A stretch of 64,000 nt of DNA from Burkholderiales bacterium (GCA_036262035.1 DATAJS010000009.1:124001-188000); one strand, 5' to 3'. Positions 50,690-59,167 are shown, numbered from the stretch's first letter. The notes: generated by a model not told the origin, from the sequence alone. Numbers and translations: made by a program.

Positions 50690-51144
50690 CAGCACGCCCC
50701 CTTGTCGATCGCGGGGCGGCCGGCGAGGCGCAGGCGCACGCAGCGATAGCTGGTCGCCGACGCGCCGGAGGACGTGATGCCGAACGGCGTCGCGGTCGAG
50801 TCGGGCCGGCCGTCGCCGCTGAAGATCACCTGGGAGGGGCCGGAGAGGCTGACGCGCGGATACGCGTTCTGGCGTCTGAGCACCGTGCCGCCGGCTTCGG
50901 TGAGGCTCCAGCCCCGCGCCCAGTCTCCGCCGACCGGTGCGACCGTCACCGCCGAGTTGCGGGTCAACGCTTCGCTGCGCGCGATGGTGAGCGCGGCGTG
51001 CAGGTCGTACGCGGCGGCGCGCACCTGCTGGTTCGCGACCATCTCCGACAGGGCGGGACCGGCGAGGCCTGCCACGATGGCGAACACCGCCATCACGACG
51101 AGGACCTCGACGACCGTGAAGCCGCGGGCGCGCGCGCTCACCAT
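50689..51144 (-). CDS. fimT: GspH/FimT-family pseudopilin
   Basis: 151 aa from ATG 51142-51144, overlapping the PilE stop by 7 bp. Prepilin site A-R-G8 before F-T-V-V-E13-V-L. The body (A-A-Y-D-L-H-A-A-L-T-I-A-R-S-E-A-L-T-R-N) is the GspH/FimT signature. Minor pilin; FimT proteins have also been linked to DNA binding during uptake. Confidence 0.93.
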   Translation of the reverse strand: MVSARARGFTVVEVLVVMAVFAIVAGLAGPALSEMVANQQVRAAAYDLHAALTIARSEALTRNSAVTVAPVGGDWARGWSLTEAGGTVLRRQNAYPRVSLSGPSQVIFSGDGRPDSTATPFGITSSGASATSYRCVRLRLAGRPAIDKGAC

Positions 51145-51563
51145 CCCGGCTGTCCCGCGCGTGTCTTCGCGCCGTCCTGGTCGAGGGTCAGGACGCCGTC
51201 GGCGGTCTGCGCGTCGACCGGCGTCGCGATGAGCCGGTAAGTCGGCGGGCTGGTGGCAGCCGCGGGCTCGACCGTGACCGTATAGTAAGGTGCGACTTCG
51301 TTCGGCACGGTGAGGTTGAGCGAGGTGACTGCGCCGGCGCCGACCGCATAGGTGCGCGCGTCGAGGAGGTACTGCTGCTCGCGCGCGGCCACCTCGACCA
51401 GGAAGGCCTGAGCGGCGGCGCGCCGACCCTTGCGCATCTGCTCCTGGTACGACGGATACGCGATCGCGGCGACGATCGCGACGACCGATAGCGACACCAT
51501 GAGCTCGACGAGCGTGAAGCCCGCCGCGCGCTGTCCACGAACCAACCTCAAACCGATCTCCAT
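51138..51563 (-). CDS. pilE: Type IV pilin PilE, first gene of the minor pilin operon
   Basis: 141 aa from ATG 51561-51563. Leader ends R-A-A-G15, then F-T-L-V-E20-L-M, with A-Y-P-S-Y-Q-E-Q-M-R-K-G-R-R-A-A-A-Q-A matching PilE. The upstream leader carries a c-di-GMP-I-type aptamer and a GC hairpin whose 3' arm contains the only ribosome-site candidate (GAGG). Expression is therefore likely set by c-di-GMP. Founder of a six-gene unit with overlapping coding regions. Confidence 0.93.
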   Translation of the reverse strand: MEIGLRLVRGQRAAGFTLVELMVSLSVVAIVAAIAYPSYQEQMRKGRRAAAQAFLVEVAAREQQYLLDARTYAVGAGAVTSLNLTVPNEVAPYYTVTVEPAAATSPPTYRLIATPVDAQTADGVLTLDQDGAKTRAGQPGW

Positions 51564-51570
51564 GCAAAAG

Positions 51571-51584
51571 GCCTCGCGCGAGGC
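51571..51584 (-). terminator. Expression-platform hairpin before pilE
   Basis: The palindrome GCCTCGCGCGAGGC is followed on the minus strand by CTTTTG and then ATG, 8 bases later. It could be an intrinsic terminator with a short U-run, or a stem that hides the GAGG ribosome site. Either suits a riboswitch expression platform. Confidence 0.55.
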
Positions 51585-51664
51585 GTACGGCACGAAGTAC
51601 CGGGAGCTACCAAAAGGGCGCGTGCGTGGAGCGCAGGCGAGCCGGTACGTCGAGCGTACCGGCA

Positions 51665-51756
51665 TGTGGGCAAGCCTGGCAGTCCCGCCGTCTTAGAACC
51701 CCTGTTCCGTAGACCGGTGACTTTGCGAACCCGCTTTTCAGACGGGTGTGCCTTTA
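51665..51756 (-). ncRNA. c-di-GMP-I (GEMM-I) riboswitch aptamer
   Basis: Read on the minus strand: GGCACACC start (51752 down), a stem CCCG(U)CU-GAAA-AGCGGG with GAAA tetraloop (loop at 51736-51739), then the joining segment UCGCAAAG (conserved CGCAAAG at 51721-51727), then a second stem opening CCGG and closing through GACGG, and the 3' part CGGGACUGCC...GCUUGCC. These match the order of GEMM-I consensus elements, including the tetraloop and the receptor-like segment. It lies about 100 nt before pilE. Confidence 0.82.
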
Positions 51757-51765
51757 ACAGTGAGT

Positions 51766-51793
51766 GGATTAACGGCGGCTTTTGCTTGAACAA
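51766..51793 (-). promoter_or_regulatory. Possible promoter of the riboswitch-pilin transcript
   Basis: On the minus strand TTGTTC (51793-51788), 16 bp, TAATCC (51771-51766), ending about 14 bases before the aptamer. The position is right; the -10 match is moderate. Confidence 0.4.
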
Positions 51794-51980
51794 GAGGGTG
51801 CGGCTGCGACTTTTCTCACACAGTGATTCACATCTTGCGGGCGTTGTGCCTCGCAGTCGAAATACCGACAGCGAGGCGTCGAGATTCCAACTTGTTTCGC
51901 CCGCGGTGTGAGATTAACCCGCGCGGACTATTCCCGCGCGTGCCTAGAATGCGCGGGACTTTCCTAAAAGCAGGGGAATC

Positions 51981-52178
51981 ATGGCACTCGATCTCACCGA
52001 AGAAGACTGGGCGTGGCTGGAACAGTACGACGGGCTCGACCTGCCCGCGCCGGTGCCGCCGTCGCACGTGCGCGCGAAGCTCGAATCCCTGGGCTTGATC
52101 AAAGCGAAAGGCGCCGGCCTCGGCGCCACCGCGAAGGGACTTAAAGCGCTGCGCTCGCGGTCTCTGGCGCGCAGCTGA
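51981..52178 (+). CDS. Small hypothetical protein
   Basis: 65 aa. AAGCAGGGGAATC precedes the ATG. The sequence (E-E-D-W-A-W-L-E-Q-Y-D-G; H-V-R-A-K-L-E-S-L-G-L-I-K; L-G-A-T-A-K-G-L-K-A-L) looks like a short winged-helix-type module. I do not recognise a family. Its last 38 bp overlap the 3' end of the convergent Cupin_8 gene. Confidence 0.6.
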   Translation: MALDLTEEDWAWLEQYDGLDLPAPVPPSHVRAKLESLGLIKAKGAGLGATAKGLKALRSRSLARS

Positions 52179-53076
52179 AAGTTTTCGCCACCAGCCCCCT
52201 GACGCCCTGGATCGACGCATCGGCGCCGAGCGCGCGGCTGAAGAAGAAGCGCACCACGTCCTCGTCGATCTTCGAATGCGGGCGCTCGAGCCATTGCGCG
52301 AACGCCGCCGCGTTCGTGCGATGGACGAAGTTCCACGTGAGCGAGATGCAGTCGGTGTCCGAATGCACGGCGTGGTACCAGCCGTGCGGGACGTACACCG
52401 TCTCGCCCGGCTCGAGCACGAACTCGTACGTCGGGCGCGCTTCGGCGGCGCGCGGAAAGCGTTCGGTATCGATGCATTCGAGATCGGCTACCGCATCGCC
52501 CGAGCTCAGGAGCGGCGCCTGGTCCGGCGAGTACAGGCGCCAGGACTTGCGCCCGTAGAGCTGGCATAACACCGCATCGCTGCCCCACGGGTCGACGTGA
52601 AGGCCGGTCCGGGCGCCGCGCTCGGAGATGAACAGACCGCGCGCCGGAAAATAATCCACCGTCGGATCGGCCGCCTCGGGCGCGGGGGCGTAGGGCAACA
52701 CGTAATCGCCCGCCGGGAGGAAGTAGGGCCGCGACCAATAGCCGCGCATCTTCTCGAAGGCCGCGTCCGCCCAGAAGAAATCCACGTTCCGCAGCTTGGT
52801 GTACCACCGCACGTACGGCGGGTTCGGCCGGCCGTCCGCGCGGTTGAAGCGCTCCCGCACGTAGGCGCCCAGCTTCTTGACCGTCTTCAGGTCGAAATAG
52901 CTGTTGTAGACCTGCACCCGCTCGTCGCCGAACTGCTCGACGAGATAGTCGGGCGTCCAGCGCTCGGACAGGCGCCAGCCGTCCAGCGCGTCGGTGACGA
53001 CGACCGGCCGATTTCGCGCCATGAAATCGGTCGCGAAGCGCTCCGGGGAGAGATTTTGTAGCCGCTGCGGGTCCAT
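52141..53076 (-). CDS. Cupin-like (JmjC/Cupin_8) Fe(II)/2OG oxygenase-type protein
   Basis: 311 aa. JmjC-type core with R-T-G-L-H-V-D-P-W-G-S-D (H-x-D iron ligands at about 158-160), G-R-K-S-W-R-L-Y-S-P, and V-P-H-G-W-Y-H-A-V (second iron His). R-P-V-V-V-T-D-A-L-D-G-W at the N-terminus is the usual Cupin_8 opening. Bacterial relatives hydroxylate protein or small-molecule targets; the target is unknown. Convergent overlap with the small ORF at 51981. Confidence 0.88.
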   Translation of the reverse strand: MDPQRLQNLSPERFATDFMARNRPVVVTDALDGWRLSERWTPDYLVEQFGDERVQVYNSYFDLKTVKKLGAYVRERFNRADGRPNPPYVRWYTKLRNVDFFWADAAFEKMRGYWSRPYFLPAGDYVLPYAPAPEAADPTVDYFPARGLFISERGARTGLHVDPWGSDAVLCQLYGRKSWRLYSPDQAPLLSSGDAVADLECIDTERFPRAAEARPTYEFVLEPGETVYVPHGWYHAVHSDTDCISLTWNFVHRTNAAAFAQWLERPHSKIDEDVVRFFFSRALGADASIQGVRGLVAKTFSCAPETASAAL

Positions 53077-53102
53077 ACCGAAGCTTAATGGTAGCTTAAG
53101 CG

Positions 53103-53167
53103 AGGCCCCTCCGCCCCCCCGCGTTGGGGTAAACAGGGCCTGCGGCGGGCCTCAGAGGGGCCTTTTT
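53103..53167 (+). terminator. Terminator-like hairpin
   Basis: AGGCCCCTC (53103-53111) pairs with GAGGGGCCT (53155-53163), then TTTTT. The loop is long (about 43 bases) so efficiency is doubtful. On plus it would stop transcripts running antisense through the Cupin_8 gene before UDP-glucose dehydrogenase. Confidence 0.35.
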
Positions 53168-53259
53168 CCGCAAAACAGGGCCGATCGGCTCGCGGCGCAG
53201 CCGGAGCCGTTAAAATACGCGGCCAGTCGCTTTCCCTCCTTCAATCCCCCGAAAGACAC

Positions 53260-54618
53260 ATGAAGATCACGATCGTTGGCGCGGGCTATGTAGGGCTCGT
53301 CACCGCCGCCGGATTTGCGGAAATGGGCAATACCGTGCTGTGCGTGGAGTCCGATGCCTCCAAATTGCGCATGCTGGAATCGGGCATCGTTCCAATCCAC
53401 GAGCCCGGTCTCGACGGGCTGCTGGCGAGCAATGCGAAGGCGGGGCGGCTCCTGTTCAGCGGATCGCTCCCGCGGGCCGCCGAGGACTGCCAGATCTTCT
53501 TCATCGCGGTCGGCACGCCGCCGCGCGAGGACGGCTCGCCCGACATGTCGTACGTGCACGGCGTGGCGAAGGAGATCGGACAGGCGATCAAGGGCTACGC
53601 GCTGGTGATCACCAAATCCACCGTGCCCGTCGGCACTGCCGACCAGGTGCGCAGCATCGTCGAGGGGGAGCTTGCGGCGCGCGGCGCGCGGTTCGACTTC
53701 GACGTCGTCAGCAACCCCGAATTCCTCAAGGAAGGCGCCGCGGTCAAGGATTTCATGACTCCCGAGCGCGTCATCCTCGGCGTCGAAAGCGAGCGCGCCG
53801 AGACGATGCTGCGCAAGCTCTATGCGCCTTTCGTGCGCAGCCACGACCGCATCCAGGTGATGCGGCCGCGCGAGGCCGAAATGACGAAATACGCCTCGAA
53901 CGCGCTGCTCGCGACCAAGATCTCGTTCATGAACGAGATCGCGGAGCTCTGCGACGAGCTCGACGTGGACATCGAGCGCGTCCGCGCCGGGGTCGGCGCG
54001 GACTCCCGCATCGGCTACGCGTTTCTATATGCGGGCTGCGGCTACGGCGGCTCGTGCTTCCCCAAGGACGTCAAGGCGCTCATCCATACCGCCAAGGGCA
54101 TCAAGACCGACGCCGGGATCCTCGAGGCGGTCGAGCACCGCAACGCGCGCCAGAAGCGCAGGCTCTACGACAAGGTGGTCGCGCGCTTCGGCGCGAACCT
54201 GAAGGGCCGCACCTTCGCGGTCTGGGGCCTCGCGTTCAAACCCGACACCGACGACGTGCGCGAAGCCTCGTCGCTCACCACGATCGAGCTCCTGATCGAC
54301 GCCGGCGCGAAGGTGCGCGCGTTCGACCCGATCGCCATCGACAACGTGAGGAAATCGGTCCCGGCCGAGTGGATCGAGAGCCGCCAGCTCACGTTCTGCA
54401 CCGAAGCCTACGAAGCGCTCGAAGGCGCCGACGCGATGCTGCTCGTCACCGAGTGGAAGCAGTTCAGGAATCCCGACTTCGACGCGATCAAGACGAAGCT
54501 GCGCGCGCCGGTGATCTTCGACGGGCGCAACCAGTACGATCCCGCGGACCTGACGGCGCTGGGCTTCGAGTACTACGGCATCGGACGCGGCCGCAAACCC
54601 GAGAGCGCGCACGCCTAA
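53260..54618 (+). CDS. ugd: UDP-glucose 6-dehydrogenase
   Basis: 452 aa. NAD-binding G-A-G-Y-V-G-L-V (8-14), T-P-P-R-E-D-G-S near 86, K-S-T-V-P-V-G-T, N-P-E-F-L-K-E-G (substrate region) and catalytic C266 in G-Y-G-G-S-C-F-P-K-D. It oxidises UDP-glucose to UDP-glucuronate for capsule, EPS or lipid A sugars. Closeness to the exosortase-A-associated genes 2 kb downstream suggests an exopolysaccharide role. Start ATG 53260; no strong ribosome site. Confidence 0.96.
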   Translation: MKITIVGAGYVGLVTAAGFAEMGNTVLCVESDASKLRMLESGIVPIHEPGLDGLLASNAKAGRLLFSGSLPRAAEDCQIFFIAVGTPPREDGSPDMSYVHGVAKEIGQAIKGYALVITKSTVPVGTADQVRSIVEGELAARGARFDFDVVSNPEFLKEGAAVKDFMTPERVILGVESERAETMLRKLYAPFVRSHDRIQVMRPREAEMTKYASNALLATKISFMNEIAELCDELDVDIERVRAGVGADSRIGYAFLYAGCGYGGSCFPKDVKALIHTAKGIKTDAGILEAVEHRNARQKRRLYDKVVARFGANLKGRTFAVWGLAFKPDTDDVREASSLTTIELLIDAGAKVRAFDPIAIDNVRKSVPAEWIESRQLTFCTEAYEALEGADAMLLVTEWKQFRNPDFDAIKTKLRAPVIFDGRNQYDPADLTALGFEYYGIGRGRKPESAHA

Positions 54619-54705
54619 ACAGCGCAAGCATCCGGGCCGCCGGCGCGAGTCCGGCGGCCGCGGGCGCCCGGCTCGGCCGGGCGCTGCTTTCTGCTAACGC
54701 CCCCC

Positions 54706-55290
54706 ATGGCCCCAGTCACCCAATCGCTGCTCATCGCGAACATCGCCGTCTACCTCCTGCAATCGGTGGTGGGCGGGCCGCTGTTCGATTATTTCGCGCT
54801 GTGGCCGCTCGACTCAGGTTTTGCGCCCTGGCAGGTCGTCACCTACAGCTTCCTGCACGACCCGACGAGCTTCACGCACATCCTGTTCAACATGCTGGCG
54901 CTGTACATGTTCGGCTCGGACATCGAGCGCGTGTTCGGGCCGCGGCGGATGCTGGCGTACTACCTGGTCTGCGTCGTCACTGCGGCGGTCGCGCAGCTCA
55001 CGGTGTCATGGGTGATGCACTCGCCGCCGTATCCGACGGTCGGCGCTTCCGGCGGCGTCTTCGGGCTGCTGCTCGCATTCGGCATGTACTTCCCGCGCCG
55101 CACGCTCATGCTCATCTTCCCGCCGATCCCGATGCCGGCGTGGCTGTTCGTCACGCTGTACGGGGCGATCGAGCTCTTCCTCGGCGTGACCGGCACGCAG
55201 CAGGGCGTCGCGCATTTCGCCCACCTGGGCGGCATGCTCGGCGGTTTCCTGATGATCCGTCACTGGCGGTCGGGATCGCGCTGGCGGTAG
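54706..55290 (+). CDS. Rhomboid-family intramembrane serine protease
   Basis: 194 aa with six membrane helices. Catalytic S115 in G-A-S-G-G and H173 in A-H-F-A-H-L-G-G; the H-x-x-x-N oxyanion pair (H58, N62) is in F-T-H-I-L-F-N-M. The protease cleaves membrane-bound substrates within the bilayer. All active residues are present. About 85 bp after ugd, so it may be co-transcribed with it. Confidence 0.95.
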   Translation: MAPVTQSLLIANIAVYLLQSVVGGPLFDYFALWPLDSGFAPWQVVTYSFLHDPTSFTHILFNMLALYMFGSDIERVFGPRRMLAYYLVCVVTAAVAQLTVSWVMHSPPYPTVGASGGVFGLLLAFGMYFPRRTLMLIFPPIPMPAWLFVTLYGAIELFLGVTGTQQGVAHFAHLGGMLGGFLMIRHWRSGSRWR

Positions 55291-55317
55291 AACCGCCGGG
55301 TAGTGTGGTTTTGGCGC

Positions 55318-55372
55318 GGCCTCACCACAAAATGTTGAGGCCGGGCAGTATTGCCGTGCCGGCATTTTGTGG
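55318..55372 (+). promoter_or_regulatory. Competing hairpins in the leader of the DUF1178 gene
   Basis: GGCCTCA (55318-55324) can pair with TGAGGCC (55336-55342). Alternatively CCACAAAATG (55325-55334) pairs perfectly with CATTTTGTGG (55363-55372), enclosing GCCGGGCA/TGCCGGC. The two folds cannot coexist. It sits about 50 bases before GTG 55421. It may be an attenuator or a mobile-element scar. Confidence 0.5.
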
Positions 55373-55420
55373 AAGACGTCCTTTGTGGCATCATCCAACG
55401 GGGTGCTGAAAGGATAAAAG

Positions 55421-55894
55421 GTGATCGTCTACAACCTGGGGTGTTCGAACGAACATCGCTTCGAAGGCTGGTTTGCGTCCGCCGACGACTATGCGCGGCA
55501 GACCCAGTCGAAGCTGCTCGTGTGCCCGATGTGCGGCGACGAGCGCGTATCGCGCCTGCCTCACGCGTCGTACGTGAGCAAGGGCTCGGCGGAGCGCGCG
55601 CCGAGCGCGCAGGCGTCCAAGGCGCCGGCCGCCGCGCCGAAAAAGGGCAGTCCGCAGTACTACGCCAATCTCGGCGCCGAGCTTCTCCAGACCGTCATGG
55701 AGAAAGTGCTCGAGAACACCGAAGACGTCGGCCGTGCCTTCCCCGAGGAAGCGCGCAAGATCCATTACAAGGAAGCGCCGGAACGCCACATCCGCGGCAC
55801 CGCGAGCACCAAGGAAGTCGAAGCCCTGCGCGACGAAGGCATCGAAGTCGTCGCGCTGCCGGTCCCGCCGCACCGCATGGGCAAGACGCACTGA
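55421..55894 (+). CDS. DUF1178-family protein
   Basis: 157 aa from GTG 55421 after AAAGG. Conserved opening I-V-Y-N-L-G-C-S-N-E-H-R-F-E-G-W-F and C-P-M-C-G form a zinc-ribbon-like site (C8, H12, C35, C38). A low-complexity A/P/K linker (about 50-70) leads to a helical C-terminal domain. Function unknown; widespread in proteobacteria. TGATG overlap with the universal stress protein. Confidence 0.9.
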   Translation: MIVYNLGCSNEHRFEGWFASADDYARQTQSKLLVCPMCGDERVSRLPHASYVSKGSAERAPSAQASKAPAAAPKKGSPQYYANLGAELLQTVMEKVLENTEDVGRAFPEEARKIHYKEAPERHIRGTASTKEVEALRDEGIEVVALPVPPHRMGKTH

Positions 55895-56340
55895 TGTTCA
55901 AGCACATCCTGCTGCCGACCGACGGTTCCAAGCTGTCCGATCGCGCGGTCGCCCGCGGCATCGAGCTCGCCAAAGCGGTCGGCGCGCGGGTCACCGCGAT
56001 GCACGCCATCCCCGAGTTCCGCATCATGGCCGACGAGAGCTTCGTGCTCCCCACGACCATGGACATCAAGAAGCGCTACGAGAAGGAAGCCCGCGCGCGC
56101 ACCGAGAAGATGCTCGCGAAGATCACCGAGCGCGCCAAGGAAGCGGGTGTGAAGGCGGACTCGGTGTGCGTCATGGGCGACGTCGCCTACGAAGCGATCA
56201 TCGAAGCGTGCAAGAAGCAGAAGTGCGACGTCATCGTCATGGCTTCGCACGGACGCCGCGGCGTCTCGGGCCTGCTGCTCGGCAGCGAGACCTCCAAAGT
56301 GCTCACGCACTCCAAAGTCCCGGTCCTCGTCGTTCGTTAG
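55894..56340 (+). CDS. Universal stress protein UspA family
   Basis: 148 aa from ATG 55894, overlapping the DUF1178 stop by one base. Rossmann-like USP fold: I-L-L-P-T-D-G-S-K-L-S at the start and the ATP-type motif G-R-R-G-V-S-G-L-L-L-G-S-E-T near the end, so nucleotide binding is likely. Cytoplasmic stress protein. It abuts the convergent PLP decarboxylase gene (stops adjacent). Confidence 0.94.
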   Translation: MFKHILLPTDGSKLSDRAVARGIELAKAVGARVTAMHAIPEFRIMADESFVLPTTMDIKKRYEKEARARTEKMLAKITERAKEAGVKADSVCVMGDVAYEAIIEACKKQKCDVIVMASHGRRGVSGLLLGSETSKVLTHSKVPVLVVR

Positions 56341-57585
56341 CTAGACGAGCAGCTCCACCGGCGCGGGATGACCGAGGAACGCGGTCGGGCTCGCGGTGAG
56401 CCCGTAAGCGCCCGACTGGAAGATCGCCACCAGATCGCCTTCGCGCGCTGCCGCGAGATCCATGCGATCGGCGAGCAGATCGAGCGGCGTGCACAGCGGG
56501 CCGACCACCGACGCGCTTTCCCGTTTGTCGCCTTTCACCCGGTTGCCGATCGTCACCGGATAGTTTTTGCGGATGACCTGCCCGAAGTTGCCGCTCGCGG
56601 ACAGGTGGTGGTGCATGCCGCCGTCGGTGATCAGGAACACCTGGCCGCGCGAGACCTTGCGCTCGATCACGCGGCACACGTACAGGCCGGCTTCGCCGAC
56701 GATGTAGCGCCCGAGCTCGACGACCAGCGCCGCGCCGGGCAGGGCGTCGGCGACGCGCGCTTGTAGCGTGCGCAGGTTCTCGCCGATCGGCGCGATGTCG
56801 AGCGGCTCGTCGCCCGGGAAGTACGGGATGCCCAGCCCGCCGCCGATGTTGAGCGTGCGCACTTTGGCGCTGCCCGCCAGTCGCAGGGCGAGCTCGACCG
56901 CGCTCGTCTGCGCTTCGCAGATCGCGTCGGCGCGCAGGTTCTGCGAGCCGGTGAAGATGTGGAAACCTTCGAACGCGAGCCCGCGCTCGCGGATCGCTTC
57001 GAGCGCCTGCGGGATCGCCTCGGCGTCGATGCCGAACTGCTTGGGACCGCCGCCCATGCGCATGCCCGAGGCCTTGAGCTCGAAATCGGGATTCACGCGC
57101 AGCGCGACCCGCGCCGGCACGCCGAGCTCGCTGGACGCGCGGGCGAGGGCGTCGATCTCACGCAGCGACTCGACGTTCACGAGGATGCCGCTGGCGACCG
57201 CCTGGAAAAGCTCGGTGTCGCTCTTGCCCGGACCGGCGAAGCTCACTTCCGCAGGGGACATGCCCGCGTCGAGCGCGATCCTGAGCTCGCCGCCGGAAGC
57301 GACGTCGAGGCCGTCGACCCCGCGCGCGACGTGGCAGACCAGCGCCGGCATCGGGTTCGCCTTGATCGCGTAGTGCAGCTTCACCTCGCGGGGAAAGTGC
57401 GTGCGCAGGTGCGCGATGCGCGCATCGATCACGGCGCGGTCGTAGACGTAGAACGGCGTGCGTCCCGCGCGCGCCGCGAGGCGCGCGAGCGGCACGCCGC
57501 CGACGACCAGACCGTCGTCGACGACCGGCCAGCGATCCTGGCTTGCGTGTCTCGGCGCGTTCACCGGTGAGGTTCGGTCATTCAT
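56341..57585 (-). CDS. PLP-dependent decarboxylase, exosortase-A system-associated
   Basis: 414 aa fold-III (ornithine/diaminopimelate decarboxylase type) protein. PLP-lysine is in L-H-Y-A-I-K-A-N (about residue 75), G-G-G-L-G-I-P-Y for phosphate, and G-P-L-C-T-P-L-D near the C-terminus. The sequence and its position next to an exosortase-associated acyl-CoA ligase place it in TIGR03099. ATG 57583-57585 overlaps the ligase stop by 8 bp. Probable role in making an amino-group-bearing EPS or lipid component; substrate not known. Confidence 0.92.
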   Translation of the reverse strand: MNDRTSPVNAPRHASQDRWPVVDDGLVVGGVPLARLAARAGRTPFYVYDRAVIDARIAHLRTHFPREVKLHYAIKANPMPALVCHVARGVDGLDVASGGELRIALDAGMSPAEVSFAGPGKSDTELFQAVASGILVNVESLREIDALARASSELGVPARVALRVNPDFELKASGMRMGGGPKQFGIDAEAIPQALEAIRERGLAFEGFHIFTGSQNLRADAICEAQTSAVELALRLAGSAKVRTLNIGGGLGIPYFPGDEPLDIAPIGENLRTLQARVADALPGAALVVELGRYIVGEAGLYVCRVIERKVSRGQVFLITDGGMHHHLSASGNFGQVIRKNYPVTIGNRVKGDKRESASVVGPLCTPLDLLADRMDLAAAREGDLVAIFQSGAYGLTASPTAFLGHPAPVELLV

Positions 57586-59167
57586 AGAGCGACGCAAACT
57601 CGGTCGCGAGGCGCTTGCGGTCGATCTTGCCGTTCGCGTTGCGCGGGAGCGGCCCTTCGCGCACGTCGATCTTCGCAGGCGCCATGTACGCGGGCAATCG
57701 GCTGCGGCACGCGCCGAGCAGCGCCGTCGCATCGAGCGCCGCGCCGTTGCGCGGCGTGGCGACGACGACCACCGCCTGTCCCAGCGTGGGATGGGACACG
57801 CCGAAAGCCGCCGCTTCGCCGACGAGCGCCGTCGCGTAGATCGCTTCCTCGATCTCGGTCGGGCTCACGCGATAACCCGAAGTCTTGATCATCTCGTCGC
57901 GGCGCCCCACGAAATAGAGGAATCCGTCCTCGTCGGCACGCACGGTGTCCCCGGAAAATACCGCGGTCTCGGGCAGGACGACGCCGGCTTCGCGGCTCGC
58001 CGCTCCGGGCGGCAGCGGCCTGAAGCGCTCGGCGGTCTTCTCCGGATCGTTCCAGTAGCCGAGCGCGACGAGCGCGCCGCGCTGCACCAGCTCGCCCGGC
58101 TCGTTCGGCGCGCACGGTGTGCCGTCCTCGCGCAGCACCAGCACTTCGGCATTCGGTATCGCCTTGCCGATCGAATCCGGACGCGCGTCGACTTCCGAAG
58201 GCGGCAGGTACGTGGCGCGAAACGCTTCGGTGAGACCGTACATGAGATACGGCTTGGCTCCAGGCAGGATCGCGCGCAACCGCGAGAGCGTGTCGCGAGG
58301 CATGCGCCCGCCGGTGTTCGCGAAGTAGCGCAGGTGCTCCGCGATCGACTCCGGCCACGCCAGCTGCGTGAGCTGGATGTAGAGCGGCGGCACCGCCGTC
58401 AGGCCGGTGACGCGCTCGCGCGCCATGGTGTTGAGGAGATCGCGCGGGAGCAGGTAGTTGAGCAGCACCACGCGCGCACCGGCGTGGAACGCGGTTGTGA
58501 GCTGCGAGAAGCCGGCGTCGAACGATAGCGGCAGCGCCGCGAGCAGCGTGTCGGCGGCGGTGTTCTCGAGATACGACGCGACGCTCTTGGCGCCCGTCAC
58601 CATGTTGCGGTGGGAGAGCACGACGCCCTTCGGCTTGCCGGTGCTGCCCGAGGTGTAGAGGATCGCGGCGACGTCGCTGTCGATCACGCGATGGCCGGGA
58701 CGCGCAGCGGCGGAGCAGAGCGCGCCCCAGCGGTGCACCGCGTACGTGCGGGATGCCGGCGGCTGCGCATCGCCGACGAGCACGAGGTGCGCGAGATCGG
58801 GACACGCCTCGAGCGTCTCGGCGAGCATCGCGGCGCGCTCGGGCGAGGTGACGAGCACGCGCACGTTGCAGTCGCGCAGGATGTGGCCGACCTGGTCGGG
58901 CTTGAGCAGCGGGTTGACCGGCACGAAGACGCCGCCCGCGGCGGTCGCGCCGAAGGCAGCGGCGACGGTCTCGACGCGCTTGTCGAGATAGATGCCGACG
59001 CGCGCCGCACGGGCGAGCCCGAGCTCGGCCAGGCCCGCCGCGAACGCATACAGCGCGGCCGCGAGATCGGCGTAGGTGGTCGATTGGGTTTGGCAGGTAA
59101 GTGCGATATGCTGCGGCCTCCGTTCGGCGGATGCGAGCGGCAGCTCGTGCAGCAGAGTGGTATCCAT
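57578..59167 (-). CDS. Acyl-CoA ligase (AMP-forming), exosortase-A system-associated
   Basis: 529 aa from ATG 59165-59167. ANL-superfamily motifs: Y-T-S-G-S-T-G-K-P-K-G-V (P-loop), Y-G-L-T-E-A-F, F-S-G-D-T-V-R-A-D-E, and R-N-A-N-G-K-I-D-R-K with the catalytic Lys. The family (TIGR03098) activates a carboxylic acid as the adenylate for the adjacent acyl carrier protein. Divergent from the ACP gene, 73 bp between starts. Confidence 0.94.
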   Translation of the reverse strand: MDTTLLHELPLASAERRPQHIALTCQTQSTTYADLAAALYAFAAGLAELGLARAARVGIYLDKRVETVAAAFGATAAGGVFVPVNPLLKPDQVGHILRDCNVRVLVTSPERAAMLAETLEACPDLAHLVLVGDAQPPASRTYAVHRWGALCSAAARPGHRVIDSDVAAILYTSGSTGKPKGVVLSHRNMVTGAKSVASYLENTAADTLLAALPLSFDAGFSQLTTAFHAGARVVLLNYLLPRDLLNTMARERVTGLTAVPPLYIQLTQLAWPESIAEHLRYFANTGGRMPRDTLSRLRAILPGAKPYLMYGLTEAFRATYLPPSEVDARPDSIGKAIPNAEVLVLREDGTPCAPNEPGELVQRGALVALGYWNDPEKTAERFRPLPPGAASREAGVVLPETAVFSGDTVRADEDGFLYFVGRRDEMIKTSGYRVSPTEIEEAIYATALVGEAAAFGVSHPTLGQAVVVVATPRNGAALDATALLGACRSRLPAYMAPAKIDVREGPLPRNANGKIDRKRLATEFASLYE

